A stretch of 64,000 nt of DNA from an uncultured Prevotellaceae bacterium (lineage in GTDB: Bacteria; Bacteroidota; Bacteroidia; Bacteroidales; Bacteroidaceae): NCBI GenBank assembly GCA_900318685.1, contig ONLL01000014.1, forward strand, positions 1 through 64,000, in the 5' to 3' direction. Made by a program: the position numbers and the translations under genes. Positions 9,016 to 17,081 of this stretch are shown one piece after another. Below the pieces are notes generated by a model, which was not told the origin of the DNA, ran no database searches, and was given only the letters and a program-made list of their open reading frames with translations. Numbering within the stretch: the first letter of the stretch is position 1; each line of letters opens with the position of its first letter.

Positions 9016-9689
9016 GACATCAGGCTTTCTTGACCTTACTGGCATTTCTGCCCTTTCTTGCTGCCTGCACCATCGATGCCTACGAAAAAGGTGAGGGCGA
9101 ATACTCGCTGCTGACCGCTGAGCTGGTGGAGGCATACGTCGACAACGACAAGCATGTCAGTCATGTGGTGACCGATCAGGGTGAACGCCTCATACTGACG
9201 TCACCGCTGACGGCCCAGTGGATAGAGACACCCGACACGATGTATCGGGCCCTGCTCTATTATGATCAGGTGGAAGAAGGAAAGGCCGAGCCGAGGAGCT
9301 TCGGCTGGGTAGGTGTGCTGACTCCCCGCGACAGCATCAAAGGCGGGATGAAGAGCGATCCGCTCTATACGGAAAGCATGTGGGTGGCAAAGAACCATAA
9401 ATACCTGAACCTGCGCCTGCGCCTGCTGACGGGCAGCACCGACGACGAGAAAGCCCGCCACTCGATAGGGCTGATGAAGGATGCTGCCAGTTCAACGCCT
9501 GGGCATGCGCGGATGGTGCTGTACCACGATCAGGGCGGTATGCCCGAGTATTATTCGATGGTGACCTATGCCAGCATTCCGCTGGACAGCATCAAGGCTG
9601 ACACGCTGACCATCGTGGTCAAGACCTATAACGGTGAGGTGAACCGCACGTTCAAACTTCGTTCTTCGGACTCTTCCGTCGTACTTTGA
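9012..9689 (+). CDS. NigD-like lipoprotein
   Basis: This 225-aa protein has a lipoprotein signal (FLPFLAAC) and then a beta-rich region matching NigD-like proteins of Bacteroidota: ERLILTSPLTAQWIETPDTMYRALLYYD and a C-terminal TLTIVVKTYNGEVNRTFKL. The function of the family is not established; members are probably anchored in the outer membrane. It starts on the ATGA overlap with the acyltransferase. Its last 38 bases overlap the convergent yitT-like gene in antisense, which is a tight arrangement. Confidence 0.85.
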   Translation: MRHQAFLTLLAFLPFLAACTIDAYEKGEGEYSLLTAELVEAYVDNDKHVSHVVTDQGERLILTSPLTAQWIETPDTMYRALLYYDQVEEGKAEPRSFGWVGVLTPRDSIKGGMKSDPLYTESMWVAKNHKYLNLRLRLLTGSTDDEKARHSIGLMKDAASSTPGHARMVLYHDQGGMPEYYSMVTYASIPLDSIKADTLTIVVKTYNGEVNRTFKLRSSDSSVVL

Positions 9690-10551
9690 AGCGGTCGAAA
9701 CCTTCGCCATAGACACCAATGACGGCACTCTGCGAGACGAAGGCAGTGGGGTCGATCTCGTTGATGATGCGGAAGATGACGTCGCTCTGGCGACGCTTGG
9801 CGAGCACGAAGAGCATCTTGACTTCCTTTCCGGAATAGAATCCGTGGGCATCGATGGTGGTGCATCCACGGTGAGGCTCCTTGTTGATGCGATGACCTAT
9901 CTCCTTATACTTGTCGGAGATGATGAAGAACTGGACGGAGCTTCGCATCGAGTTCACCACCTGGTCGATACAGAAGGCGGTGACGTAGAGTACGACATAT
10001 CCGTAGATGACTTTCTCCCAGTCTTTCAGCACAAAGTAGCTGCTGGTGATGATGATGACATCGCAGATCATGATCACACGTCCCAGCGAGATGTCGCGGT
10101 ACTTATTCAGAACAGCTGCGATGATGTCGGTGCCTCCCGTCGATCCGTTGTTGGCCAGTCCCAGGCCCACGCCGCATCCGCAGAACACACTACCGATGAT
10201 GGCCGCCATGAAAGGCTGGTCGCTGAGCAGGTGACCGGTATAATTCTCCGTGGCGATGCCCACAGCTACGGTGAGCACCGTCACGGCGAATATGGTCTTC
10301 AAGCAAAACTTCAGCCCGAGAATCTTGAGCGCAAAGAGCAGCAGCACTGCATTGATGGTGAAGTAAGAGAACTGCACGGGTATGCCCGTGGCCCAGAAGA
10401 GGATGCTGGTGACACCCGCCACGCCTCCGGTGGTGATGTTGTTCGGCAGCAGAAACACCGCCCATCCGATACAATAGGAGAGCATGGCGATGGTGATCAT
10501 CACATAGTCTTTGGCCTCTCTCCAGAAGAATGCTTTTGTAGGTCTTTCCAT
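9652..10551 (-). CDS. YitT family membrane protein
   Basis: The 299-aa protein has about five transmembrane segments (WAVFLLPNNITTGGVAGVTSILF, ANNGSTGGTDIIAAVLNKY) followed by a cytoplasmic DUF2179-type domain ending in VSQSAVIGVYGEGFDRFKV. This is the YitT (DUF161 plus DUF2179) layout. Transport activity has been suggested for the family, but the substrate is unknown. A GTG at 10560 would overlap the promoter, so ATG 10551 (MERPTKAFF) is chosen. The 3' end overlaps the convergent nigD-like gene. Confidence 0.88.
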   Translation of the reverse strand: MERPTKAFFWREAKDYVMITIAMLSYCIGWAVFLLPNNITTGGVAGVTSILFWATGIPVQFSYFTINAVLLLFALKILGLKFCLKTIFAVTVLTVAVGIATENYTGHLLSDQPFMAAIIGSVFCGCGVGLGLANNGSTGGTDIIAAVLNKYRDISLGRVIMICDVIIITSSYFVLKDWEKVIYGYVVLYVTAFCIDQVVNSMRSSVQFFIISDKYKEIGHRINKEPHRGCTTIDAHGFYSGKEVKMLFVLAKRRQSDVIFRIINEIDPTAFVSQSAVIGVYGEGFDRFKVRRKSPKNEV

Positions 10552-10559
10552 TTCGGGCA

Positions 10560-10567
10560 CAAAGTTA
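10560..10567 (-). promoter_or_regulatory. yitT promoter -7 box
   Basis: TAACTTTG on the minus strand with only eight bases before ATG 10551, so the mRNA should be leaderless or nearly so. Confidence 0.75.
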
Positions 10568-10619
10568 CACCTTTTTTTTGAATTAGCGCAAGGTATGACG
10601 CTTTTTTTTCGTCGGACGG

Positions 10620-11564
10620 CTAATCAGCCTTGAACAGATCCTTGATGCCTCCGATGCTGCCCAGGAGGTTGGTGGCTTCGTAGGGCAGGTAGACAGTCTT
10701 CGTCTTCTCGCCTTCGGCCAGCTCCTGCATCATCTGTATGTACTTCTGAGCCAGGAGGTAGTTGGCCGGATTGGTAGACTTGCCCACTGCCTGGGTGATG
10801 AGTTCGATGGCTTTAGCCTCGGCCTCGGCCTTGCGGATGCGAGCCTGAGCCTCACCTTCAGCCTCGAGGATGGCCTGTTGGCGTGCTGCCTCGGCTTTGT
10901 TGACGATGGCGGTCTTCTCACCTTCTGATGCAAGTATCTCAGCAGCCTTCTGACCCTCGGAGGTGAGGATCTGTGCACGCTTGTTGCGCTCAGCCTGCAT
11001 CTGCTTCTCCATGGCGTTGAGCACGGAGTTGGGAGGGGTGATGTCCTGCAGCTCTACGCGGTTGACCTTGACGCCCCACTTGTCGGTGGCATCGTCGAGG
11101 ACGGCAGAGAGCTTCTTGTTGATGGTGTCGCGCGAGGTCAGTGTCTCGTCGAGTTCCAGTTCGCCGATGATGTTTCGCAAGGTGGTCTGCGTGAGCTTCT
11201 CGATGGCGTTAGGCAGATTGTTGATCTCATAGGTGGCCTTGAAGGGGTCTACGATCTGGAAGTAGAGCAGGGCATTGATCTCGGTCTGGACGTTGTCCTT
11301 GGTGATGACGTTCTGCTTGGGAAAGTCGTACACCTGCTCACGAAGGTCGATGGTGGTGGAGTTCTGGTAGCGTCCGTGGTTGAGTACGACGATGGACTTG
11401 GCCTTGTCGATAAAGGGGATGATGATGTTGATGCCAGGCTTGAGGGTGGCATGATAGCGTCCCAGGCGTTCCACGATTTTCGTTTCCGACTGTGGGATGA
11501 TGACAAGTGACATCTTGACGAACAGGATGACACAGACGACGATAGCAATTAATACGTAATTCAT
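10620..11564 (-). CDS. qmcA: SPFH/band-7 membrane protein (stomatin-like)
   Basis: The 314-aa protein has one N-terminal transmembrane segment, then a band-7 domain (ETKIVERLGRYHATLKPGINIIIPFIDK) and a long Ala/Glu-rich coiled coil (residues about 180-260). This is the stomatin/QmcA (HflK/C-like) organisation. These proteins oligomerise at the membrane and are thought to organise microdomains. It follows an NfeD-family gene by 21 bases. That pairing is classical, because NfeD and stomatin are functional partners across bacteria. Confidence 0.92.
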   Translation of the reverse strand: MNYVLIAIVVCVILFVKMSLVIIPQSETKIVERLGRYHATLKPGINIIIPFIDKAKSIVVLNHGRYQNSTTIDLREQVYDFPKQNVITKDNVQTEINALLYFQIVDPFKATYEINNLPNAIEKLTQTTLRNIIGELELDETLTSRDTINKKLSAVLDDATDKWGVKVNRVELQDITPPNSVLNAMEKQMQAERNKRAQILTSEGQKAAEILASEGEKTAIVNKAEAARQQAILEAEGEAQARIRKAEAEAKAIELITQAVGKSTNPANYLLAQKYIQMMQELAEGEKTKTVYLPYEATNLLGSIGGIKDLFKAD

Positions 11565-11585
11565 AATGGTATGTGTTTTAAATGT

Positions 11586-12041
11586 TTAACCTTCTAGTTT
11601 CTCTACCGTGATGATGGTGCTCTCACGGCCTATGACACGCACCCTAGTGCCGGCGGGGATGTCAGTGGCTTCGTTGGTGACGCTCTTCCAGATGTCGCCG
11701 TCTATTTGCACACGTCCGTAGCCGTTGGCCTTGACCGTCTCCACGACATGTCCCACACGTCCCATCAGGGCGTCGGCGTTGCTCACGCGCTGCTCTTCGT
11801 TCCGATGCAGATAGCGCAAGGCCACGGGTCGCACCAGGAAGATGCTCAGCAGTGAGAAGAGTGCGAACAGGAGGATCTGTCCGTAGATGTTCAGGCCCAG
11901 CAAGGCCGAGAGCAGTCCGAAGACGGCACCGATGGAGAAGCAGATAATGAAAAAGTCGCCCGACGACAGTTCCAGTATCAGGCAGATGACGGCTATCGCC
12001 GCCCATAGCTGCCACATGTTTGCTGCAAAATACTCAATCAT
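11586..12041 (-). CDS. NfeD family membrane protein
   Basis: The 151-aa protein has three to four membrane segments (LWAAIAVICLILELSSGDF, FFIICFSIGAVFGLLSALLGL) followed by an OB-fold-like C-terminal domain (MGRVGHVVETV, YGRVQIDGDIWKS, GTRVRVIGRESTIITVEKL). This is the short NfeD form lacking the ClpP-like protease domain. It is the upstream partner of the stomatin-like gene. It starts 33 bases after the end of the LuxR-like regulator gene and may be read from the same promoter. Confidence 0.9.
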   Translation of the reverse strand: MIEYFAANMWQLWAAIAVICLILELSSGDFFIICFSIGAVFGLLSALLGLNIYGQILLFALFSLLSIFLVRPVALRYLHRNEEQRVSNADALMGRVGHVVETVKANGYGRVQIDGDIWKSVTNEATDIPAGTRVRVIGRESTIITVEKLEG

Positions 12042-12074
12042 AAGCTTATTTTTTATTATAATAATGTGTCATTG

Positions 12075-12755
12075 TCAGAGTGTCAGGATGAAGTCGTCCC
12101 AGTCTTTCGACGATCCTTTCTCTCCAAATACCTTTTGATAGAGACGGCTGCGCGTGGAGGCTACGCTCTCTTTGGAGTGTGCCGTGAGCAGTGCGATGTC
12201 GCGGGGCTGCAGGCGTACCTTCACCAGCAGGCTGACGTGGTAGTCCTGTGGCGTCATCTTGTAGAGGCTGTAGAGCCGGCCAGTGAAGTTGGAATAGACC
12301 GAATTGACCGTCTGCTCCAGCTCACGCCAGTCCTCTTCCTTCATGCTCCGCCCTTCGTCCAGGAGGGACTTCATCCGCTTGTACACCTCACTTCCGAAGA
12401 TGACAGGCTCTGCCTGCTGGCGTTTCTCCTGTTCGATCAGGGCCACTTTGTTGTCGTAGTCCAGTCGCGCTTTCTTTTCCTCGAGTTCCAACCGAAGCAT
12501 CGAGTTCTCGTCGCCCAGCTTCTGGATGAGCGACTGCAGCTCGGCTATCTGCTGTTCGTTGCGCATGATGCTCTGGCTGCTGGTGGCCTGCTGCTCCTCT
12601 TGCATCGCACGAACCTTATTAAGTCGGTCCTGCAACTCAAGCACCTTTCGGCGACTGTGCTGCACCGTCAGCACGAACAGTGCGACGTAGGCCAGGGCTC
12701 CTAGTATAAGTAGGAACAACTCTCGGTCGGTGAGTATGGTCATCATCTGGTTCAT
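12075..12755 (-). CDS. Membrane-anchored coiled-coil protein with LuxR-like C-terminal HTH
   Basis: The 226-aa protein has an N-terminal transmembrane segment (FLLILGALAYVALFVLTV), a coiled coil (about residues 30-110) and a C-terminal domain. The latter (RDIALLTAHSKESVASTRSRLYQKVFGEKGS) resembles the HTH of Bacteroidota LuxR-like regulators that usually carry TPR repeats; here a coiled coil takes their place. It is probably a membrane-tethered regulator; targets are unknown. The -7 box at 12760-12767 leaves four bases before ATG 12755, and ATGs at 12746 and 12743 are alternatives. It is divergent from the CE7 esterase. Confidence 0.72.
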   Translation of the reverse strand: MNQMMTILTDRELFLLILGALAYVALFVLTVQHSRRKVLELQDRLNKVRAMQEEQQATSSQSIMRNEQQIAELQSLIQKLGDENSMLRLELEEKKARLDYDNKVALIEQEKRQQAEPVIFGSEVYKRMKSLLDEGRSMKEEDWRELEQTVNSVYSNFTGRLYSLYKMTPQDYHVSLLVKVRLQPRDIALLTAHSKESVASTRSRLYQKVFGEKGSSKDWDDFILTL

Positions 12756-12757
12756 GT

Positions 12758-12871
12758 TGCAAAGGTACAACAAAAAAGTATTCTAGCCAAACTTTTCTGT
12801 TCTCAATGATTTGCAAAGGCTGAAAAGTTCGCAAAAGTTTGCTTGTCATGCTTTTTTGTTGTACCTTTGCA
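12758..12871. promoter_or_regulatory. Divergent promoters inside an exact 21-bp inverted repeat
   Basis: Arms 12758-12778 (minus) and 12851-12871 (plus) are identical over 21 bases and each contains TTTTTTGTTGTACCTTTGCA, including the TACCTTTG box. On the plus strand a TTTG at 12838-12841 lies 20 bases before the box at 12862-12869. Both genes may therefore answer to one factor. Confidence 0.8.
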
Positions 12872-12902
12872 CGCAGAAATACCTCATAAACATTCCAAAA
12901 CG

Positions 12903-14237
12903 ATGAAACAACTACTACTTTCCATTTTCCTTTGTGTCTGCTGCCATCTTGCAGCACAGCAGTTCCAGCAGGAGTTTGGCAATCCGCGTAAGTCATTCGT
13001 GGAGACCATCGCATTGCCCGATCATGCAGACAGTCGCTATTGTCAGGGTCAGCAGGCTACGCTCCGCCTGGTGGCCAGAGCTGGGGGCGTGCCTCTGGAT
13101 GGTGTCACCGTGAGATACAAGTGCGGACCAGAGATGCAGCTTCAAGAGCGCTTCGACAGCATTGCCTTCCGCAATGGTGAGGCTGCCATTCGTATGGGCA
13201 CAATGCTTGAGCCGGGCTTCCTTGCATGTCAGTATGAGTTTCATGTCGACGGCAAGCGCTATACCGATTTGGTGAAGGTGGCTTATGACCCGGAGCTGAT
13301 AACAACGTTCACACCCATGCCTCAGGATTTCGAGACTTTCTGGAAGAAAGTGCTGGCTGAGGCCCGTAAAGTAGACCTCGAACCGCAGTACTTCGACGTG
13401 CCCGATGCCACTACCGCACAGATAGAGACAAAGCTCGTGCGACTGCATGTTGGCAAGGACAAGTGGATGCAGGGATACCTTTCGAGGCCGCTCGACGGGA
13501 AGCGGCACCCTGTGGTGCTCGTCCCTCCCGGTGCTGGCAGCCAGAAAATATTCCCTTCCGATTATTTCCCCAAAGAGGGATGTATCTATCTGAAGATAGA
13601 AATCCACGACAACGACCAGCGCTTGCCTGACAATGAATATGCTGTTGCACGTCAGAAGAGTGAAGGCTATGGAGATCGTGGCATCGCGTCGAAGGATACC
13701 TATTATTTTAAGGATGTGTATGCCGGCTGTGCAAGGGCCGTCGACTTCCTCTGCTCCCTGCCCGACTGGGACGGACGTAATGTTATCGTCACAGGAGGAT
13801 CGCAAGGGGGAGCTCTGACCATCATTACTTCGGCGCTGAACGAAAAGGTGACTCTTTGTGCTCCCTTCTATCCTGCTCTCTGCGATCTGATGGGATTCCT
13901 CCACCATCGTGCTGGCGGATGGCCCAAGTTCTTCGCCGGGTATGACATCCCAGGGAATCAGCATGTACCAGGTATGCCTAAGGGCGTCAATATCGAACAG
14001 TCTGTGGCTACGCTGCAGTACTTTGACGTTGTGAACTTCGCCCGCATCCTGAAGGTGCCGACCTTCATGAGCTGGGGGTACAGCGACGACACCTGCTCGC
14101 CTACAAGCATTTGGGCTGCCTGGAACGTCATCAGTGCTCCTAAGATGAAGGATATCACTCCGTCGAGTGCTCACTGGCGCTTCCCTAGTAGTCAGGAGAA
14201 GTGTCTGCAGTGGATGAAGGAAAATATCGTGCGTTGA
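12903..14237 (+). CDS. Carbohydrate esterase family 7 (acetyl xylan esterase type), exported
   Basis: This alpha/beta hydrolase is about 444 aa, with a signal peptide (MKQLLLSIFLCVCCHLAAQQ) and an N-terminal beta domain of about 110 residues before the hydrolase fold. The nucleophile Ser lies in TGGSQGGAL, the Asp in SWGYSDDTCSP and the His in SSAHWRFP, which is the CE7 pattern. CE7 enzymes deacetylate xylo-oligosaccharides and related esters. The open frame starts at 12843, but the -7 box at 12862-12869 excludes that start, so ATG 12903 is used. A promoter for miaB overlaps its stop codon. Confidence 0.88.
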   Translation: MKQLLLSIFLCVCCHLAAQQFQQEFGNPRKSFVETIALPDHADSRYCQGQQATLRLVARAGGVPLDGVTVRYKCGPEMQLQERFDSIAFRNGEAAIRMGTMLEPGFLACQYEFHVDGKRYTDLVKVAYDPELITTFTPMPQDFETFWKKVLAEARKVDLEPQYFDVPDATTAQIETKLVRLHVGKDKWMQGYLSRPLDGKRHPVVLVPPGAGSQKIFPSDYFPKEGCIYLKIEIHDNDQRLPDNEYAVARQKSEGYGDRGIASKDTYYFKDVYAGCARAVDFLCSLPDWDGRNVIVTGGSQGGALTIITSALNEKVTLCAPFYPALCDLMGFLHHRAGGWPKFFAGYDIPGNQHVPGMPKGVNIEQSVATLQYFDVVNFARILKVPTFMSWGYSDDTCSPTSIWAAWNVISAPKMKDITPSSAHWRFPSSQEKCLQWMKENIVR

Positions 14238-14239
14238 AC

Positions 14240-14271
14240 TTTGGCAGTATAGTTTTTTTTCATTACCTTTG
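14240..14271 (+). promoter_or_regulatory. miaB promoter
   Basis: TTTG at 14240-14243, 20-base spacer, TACCTTTG at 14264-14271. Nine bases separate it from ATG 14281. Confidence 0.85.
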
Positions 14272-14280
14272 CAGCCGATT

Positions 14281-15663
14281 ATGAAGAAACTGTATATCGA
14301 GACATACGGATGCCAGATGAACGTGGCTGACTCGGAGGTGGTGGCTTCCGTGATGCAGATGGCTGGCTATGAGACGACGGATAGCCTGGACGAGGCAGAT
14401 GCCGTGTTCCTGAACACCTGCTCAGTGCGTGACAATGCCGAGCAAAAAATCTATCGCCGCCTGGAAGCACTCAACGCCATCCGCCGTAACAATTTGGCGC
14501 ATTCGGGAGAGGGACTCATCATCGGCGTGCTGGGCTGCATGGCCGAACGGGTGAAGGACGACTTGCTCAGCAATCATGGTGTCGACCTGGTGGCAGGTCC
14601 CGATGCCTATCTGTCGCTGCCTGATCTTGTCGCTCAGGCAGAAACGGGACATAAGGCCATCAACATCGAACTGTCGACCACTGAGACCTATCGCGACGTG
14701 GTGCCTCAGCGCATGGCCCTAGGCCACAAGATTGGCGGATTTGTCAGCATCATGCGTGGCTGCAATAACTTCTGTCACTATTGCATCGTGCCCTATACCC
14801 GGGGACGGGAGCGCAGCCGTGATGTGGAGAGCATATTGAGGGAGGTGCGTGACTTGCGTGACCGCGGCTTCAAGGAAGTGACACTGCTTGGCCAGAATGT
14901 GAACTCGTATAGGACCCACCCCCAGTCCACACAGCAGCATGTGTTAACCGAACTCCCCTCCCTTCGTGAGGGGTCGGGGGTGGGCTTCCCGGAATTGCTC
15001 CGCCAGGTCGCCCTCGAGGCTCCTGAGATGCGCATCCGTTTCACCACCTCACACCCTAAGGATATGAGCGACGAGACATTGCATGTCATCGCCGAGATGC
15101 CTAATGTCTGCCGACACATCCACCTGCCCGTGCAGAGCGGCAGCGACCGTATTCTCAAGCTGATGAACCGGAAGTATACACGGGAATGGTATCTGGATCG
15201 TGTGGCTGCCATACGCCGTATCATCCCCGACTGCGGACTGTCGACCGACATCTTCGTGGGCTATCACTCAGAAACGGAAGAAGACCATCAGCTGTCGTTG
15301 TCGCTGATGCGTGAGGTGGGCTACGACTCAGCTTTTATGTTCAAATACTCTGAGCGTCCGGGCACCTATGCGTCGAAACATCTGCCTGATGACGTGCCCG
15401 AGGAAGTGAAACTGCGCCGACTGAATGAACTCATCACCCTGCAGACAGAAATATCGGCCCAGCAAAACAAGAAGGACGAGGGACGGGTGTTCGACGTTCT
15501 CGTTGAAGGTTTCTCCAAGCGTAGTCGCAGCCAATTGTGCGGACGCACGGAGCAGAACAAAATGGTGGTCTTTCCCAAGGCAGACCACCACATCGGACAG
15601 GTTGTAAGGGTGCGCATCGCCTCGTCTACCAGTGCTACGCTGCTGGGAGAGATTGATGGCTGA
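14281..15663 (+). CDS. miaB: tRNA-2-methylthio-N6-dimethylallyladenosine synthase
   Basis: The 460-aa radical SAM methylthiotransferase acts on A37 of tRNAs reading UNN codons. It has the N-terminal UPF0004 domain with cysteines in TYGCQMN, NTCSVRD and LGCMAE, the radical SAM motif CNNFCHYC, the TSHPKDMSDE block and a C-terminal TRAM domain. ATG 14281 fits the family. Oddity: after LGQNVNSYR the chain carries about 25 extra, poorly matching residues (THPQSTQQHVL...GSGVG) encoded by a dispersed GC-rich repeat at 14914-14984. The frame is kept, so the enzyme is probably functional with an enlarged surface loop. Confidence 0.95.
   Translation: MKKLYIETYGCQMNVADSEVVASVMQMAGYETTDSLDEADAVFLNTCSVRDNAEQKIYRRLEALNAIRRNNLAHSGEGLIIGVLGCMAERVKDDLLSNHGVDLVAGPDAYLSLPDLVAQAETGHKAINIELSTTETYRDVVPQRMALGHKIGGFVSIMRGCNNFCHYCIVPYTRGRERSRDVESILREVRDLRDRGFKEVTLLGQNVNSYRTHPQSTQQHVLTELPSLREGSGVGFPELLRQVALEAPEMRIRFTTSHPKDMSDETLHVIAEMPNVCRHIHLPVQSGSDRILKLMNRKYTREWYLDRVAAIRRIIPDCGLSTDIFVGYHSETEEDHQLSLSLMREVGYDSAFMFKYSERPGTYASKHLPDDVPEEVKLRRLNELITLQTEISAQQNKKDEGRVFDVLVEGFSKRSRSQLCGRTEQNKMVVFPKADHHIGQVVRVRIASSTSATLLGEIDG
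14914..14984. repeat. GC-rich palindromic repeat inside miaB
   Basis: The segment begins ACCCACCCCCAG and ends CGGGGGTGGG, giving inverted ends. An inner hairpin CTCCCCTCC...GTGAGGGG lies near the right end. It shares the CCCACCCCCAG head with the intergenic repeat at 326. Confidence 0.8.
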
Positions 15664-15684
15664 TGTTGACCAGTGACTGGCGAC

Positions 15685-16269
15685 TCATTCTCCGGTCACC
15701 AGTTGCTCGATGACCTCCGGAAAGTGCTCCATCTCCAGCACGTGTTCCTTTGCTGCGATGTCGTCGGCAGTATCGTCGGGATCCAGTGACACCCGAAACT
15801 GAGCAATGATGTCGCCACCGTCGCATTCGGCGGTGACGTAGTGCACGGTCATACCCGTCTCCTGTTCGCCGGCAGCCTTCACCGCCTCATGCACATGATG
15901 TCCCCACATGCCTTTGCCTCCGAACTTCGGCAACAGCGACGGGTGGAGGTTCACCATACGGCGGGGGAAAGCATCGATGAGGTAGTCGGGCACCAGAGGC
16001 AGGAAGCCTGCGAGCACCACGAAGTCAATGCCGTATTGTTCCAGCAGTGGCAGCACCACCTCCGGCTGAGCCAGCTCGGCCTTGGTGATGACTACCGTCG
16101 GCACGTCCAGTCTTCGGGCACGCTCCAGGACATAGGCGTCAGACTTGTTGCTTACTACGAGGCTTACCTCAGCTACTTCCGACTGGCGGAAGTGCAAAAT
16201 CAGATTTTCGCAGTTCGACCCGCTTCCTGAAGCAAATACGGCGAGGTTTGTTCTCTTCTTGTTCGACAT
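15685..16269 (-). CDS. purN: Phosphoribosylglycinamide formyltransferase
   Basis: The 194-aa enzyme transfers formyl from 10-formyl-tetrahydrofolate to GAR in purine synthesis. Visible motifs are FASGSGSNCENL (phosphate binding), NLHPSLLPKFGG with the catalytic His, and ECDGGDII with the catalytic Asp. Length and start are standard. It is convergent with miaB, with about 20 bases between them, and is a single-gene unit. Confidence 0.95.
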   Translation of the reverse strand: MSNKKRTNLAVFASGSGSNCENLILHFRQSEVAEVSLVVSNKSDAYVLERARRLDVPTVVITKAELAQPEVVLPLLEQYGIDFVVLAGFLPLVPDYLIDAFPRRMVNLHPSLLPKFGGKGMWGHHVHEAVKAAGEQETGMTVHYVTAECDGGDIIAQFRVSLDPDDTADDIAAKEHVLEMEHFPEVIEQLVTGE

Positions 16270-16310
16270 GTTATGTGATTACTAAACTTGCATTCATCGT
16301 AATTTGGCCA

Positions 16311-16318
16311 CAAAATTA
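16311..16318 (-). promoter_or_regulatory. purN promoter -7 box
   Basis: TAATTTTG on the minus strand, about 41 bases before the purN ATG. No clear upstream TTTG is seen. Confidence 0.55.
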
Positions 16319-16399
16319 ATAAAAAAATGGCGAATCCCGCCATGTTGGGAGTAAAGATATGCTTTTTTTGTCCTTTTTTCAAGATAAATTTGGCTTTTT

Positions 16400-16432
16400 C
16401 TTGGCTGATGTGAAAGATTATTTGTACTTTTG
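16400..16432 (+). promoter_or_regulatory. Nudix gene promoter
   Basis: CTTG at 16400-16403 and TACTTTTG at 16425-16432, about 21 bases apart. Confidence 0.7.
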
Positions 16433-16454
16433 CGGGCAGTTAACAGCGACATAT

Positions 16455-16952
16455 ATGGATAACTTGCAAGAGATATTCCCCATTGTAGACAAAGATGGCA
16501 ACGTGGTGGGAACGGCGACACGTGGTGAGTGCCACAACGGGTCGCGGCTGCTGCATCCGGTAGTACATCTTCATGTATTCAACTCAGATGGCAGCATCTA
16601 CCTTCAGCGACGCCCGCTATGGAAGGACATCCAGCCAGGCAAGTGGGACACGGCAGTAGGCGGGCACATGGACTACGGCGAGACACCTGAGCAGGCACTG
16701 CGCAGGGAGGCGGCCGAGGAACTGGGCATCACCGACTTCAAGGCGGTGTTTGTCGAGAAGTATGTGTTCGACAGCAAGCGTGAAAGTGAGCTCGTCTATG
16801 TCAACTACACTATCTATGACGGTCCTGTCCTTCCCTCATCCGACGAGCTCGACGGCGGACGCTTTTGGACGATGGACGAGATACGCCAGGCTATGGGGAA
16901 GGATGTGCTCACGCCAAACTTTGAGAGCGAGTTCCGGCGTTGCTTCCTTTGA
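16455..16952 (+). CDS. Nudix hydrolase
   Basis: The 165-aa protein has a complete Nudix box, GHMDYGETPEQALRREAAEE followed by LG, at about residues 72-94. Its N-terminal part (DNLQEIFPIVDKDGNVVGTATRGECHNGSRLLHPVVHLHVF) resembles the isopentenyl-diphosphate isomerase-like Nudix subgroup. That resemblance does not prove isomerase activity, and many such proteins hydrolyse nucleoside diphosphate derivatives. The open frame extends back to 16359, but the promoter at 16425-16432 sets ATG 16455 as the start. Confidence 0.85.
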   Translation: MDNLQEIFPIVDKDGNVVGTATRGECHNGSRLLHPVVHLHVFNSDGSIYLQRRPLWKDIQPGKWDTAVGGHMDYGETPEQALRREAAEELGITDFKAVFVEKYVFDSKRESELVYVNYTIYDGPVLPSSDELDGGRFWTMDEIRQAMGKDVLTPNFESEFRRCFL

Positions 16953-17009
16953 AAAGTGACTTTTTTCATCGTAAGCTGACATGCAGAGACGAAAAAAAAC
17001 GCGAAAGTA

Positions 17010-17041
17010 TTTGGGAAGACGGGATAAATTGCGTAACTTTG
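17010..17041 (+). promoter_or_regulatory. pta promoter
   Basis: TTTG at 17010-17013, 20-base spacer, TAACTTTG at 17034-17041. Confidence 0.85.
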
Positions 17042-17081
17042 CAGGCACAAATCAAAACATCATTTTTAATTACTACGAACT

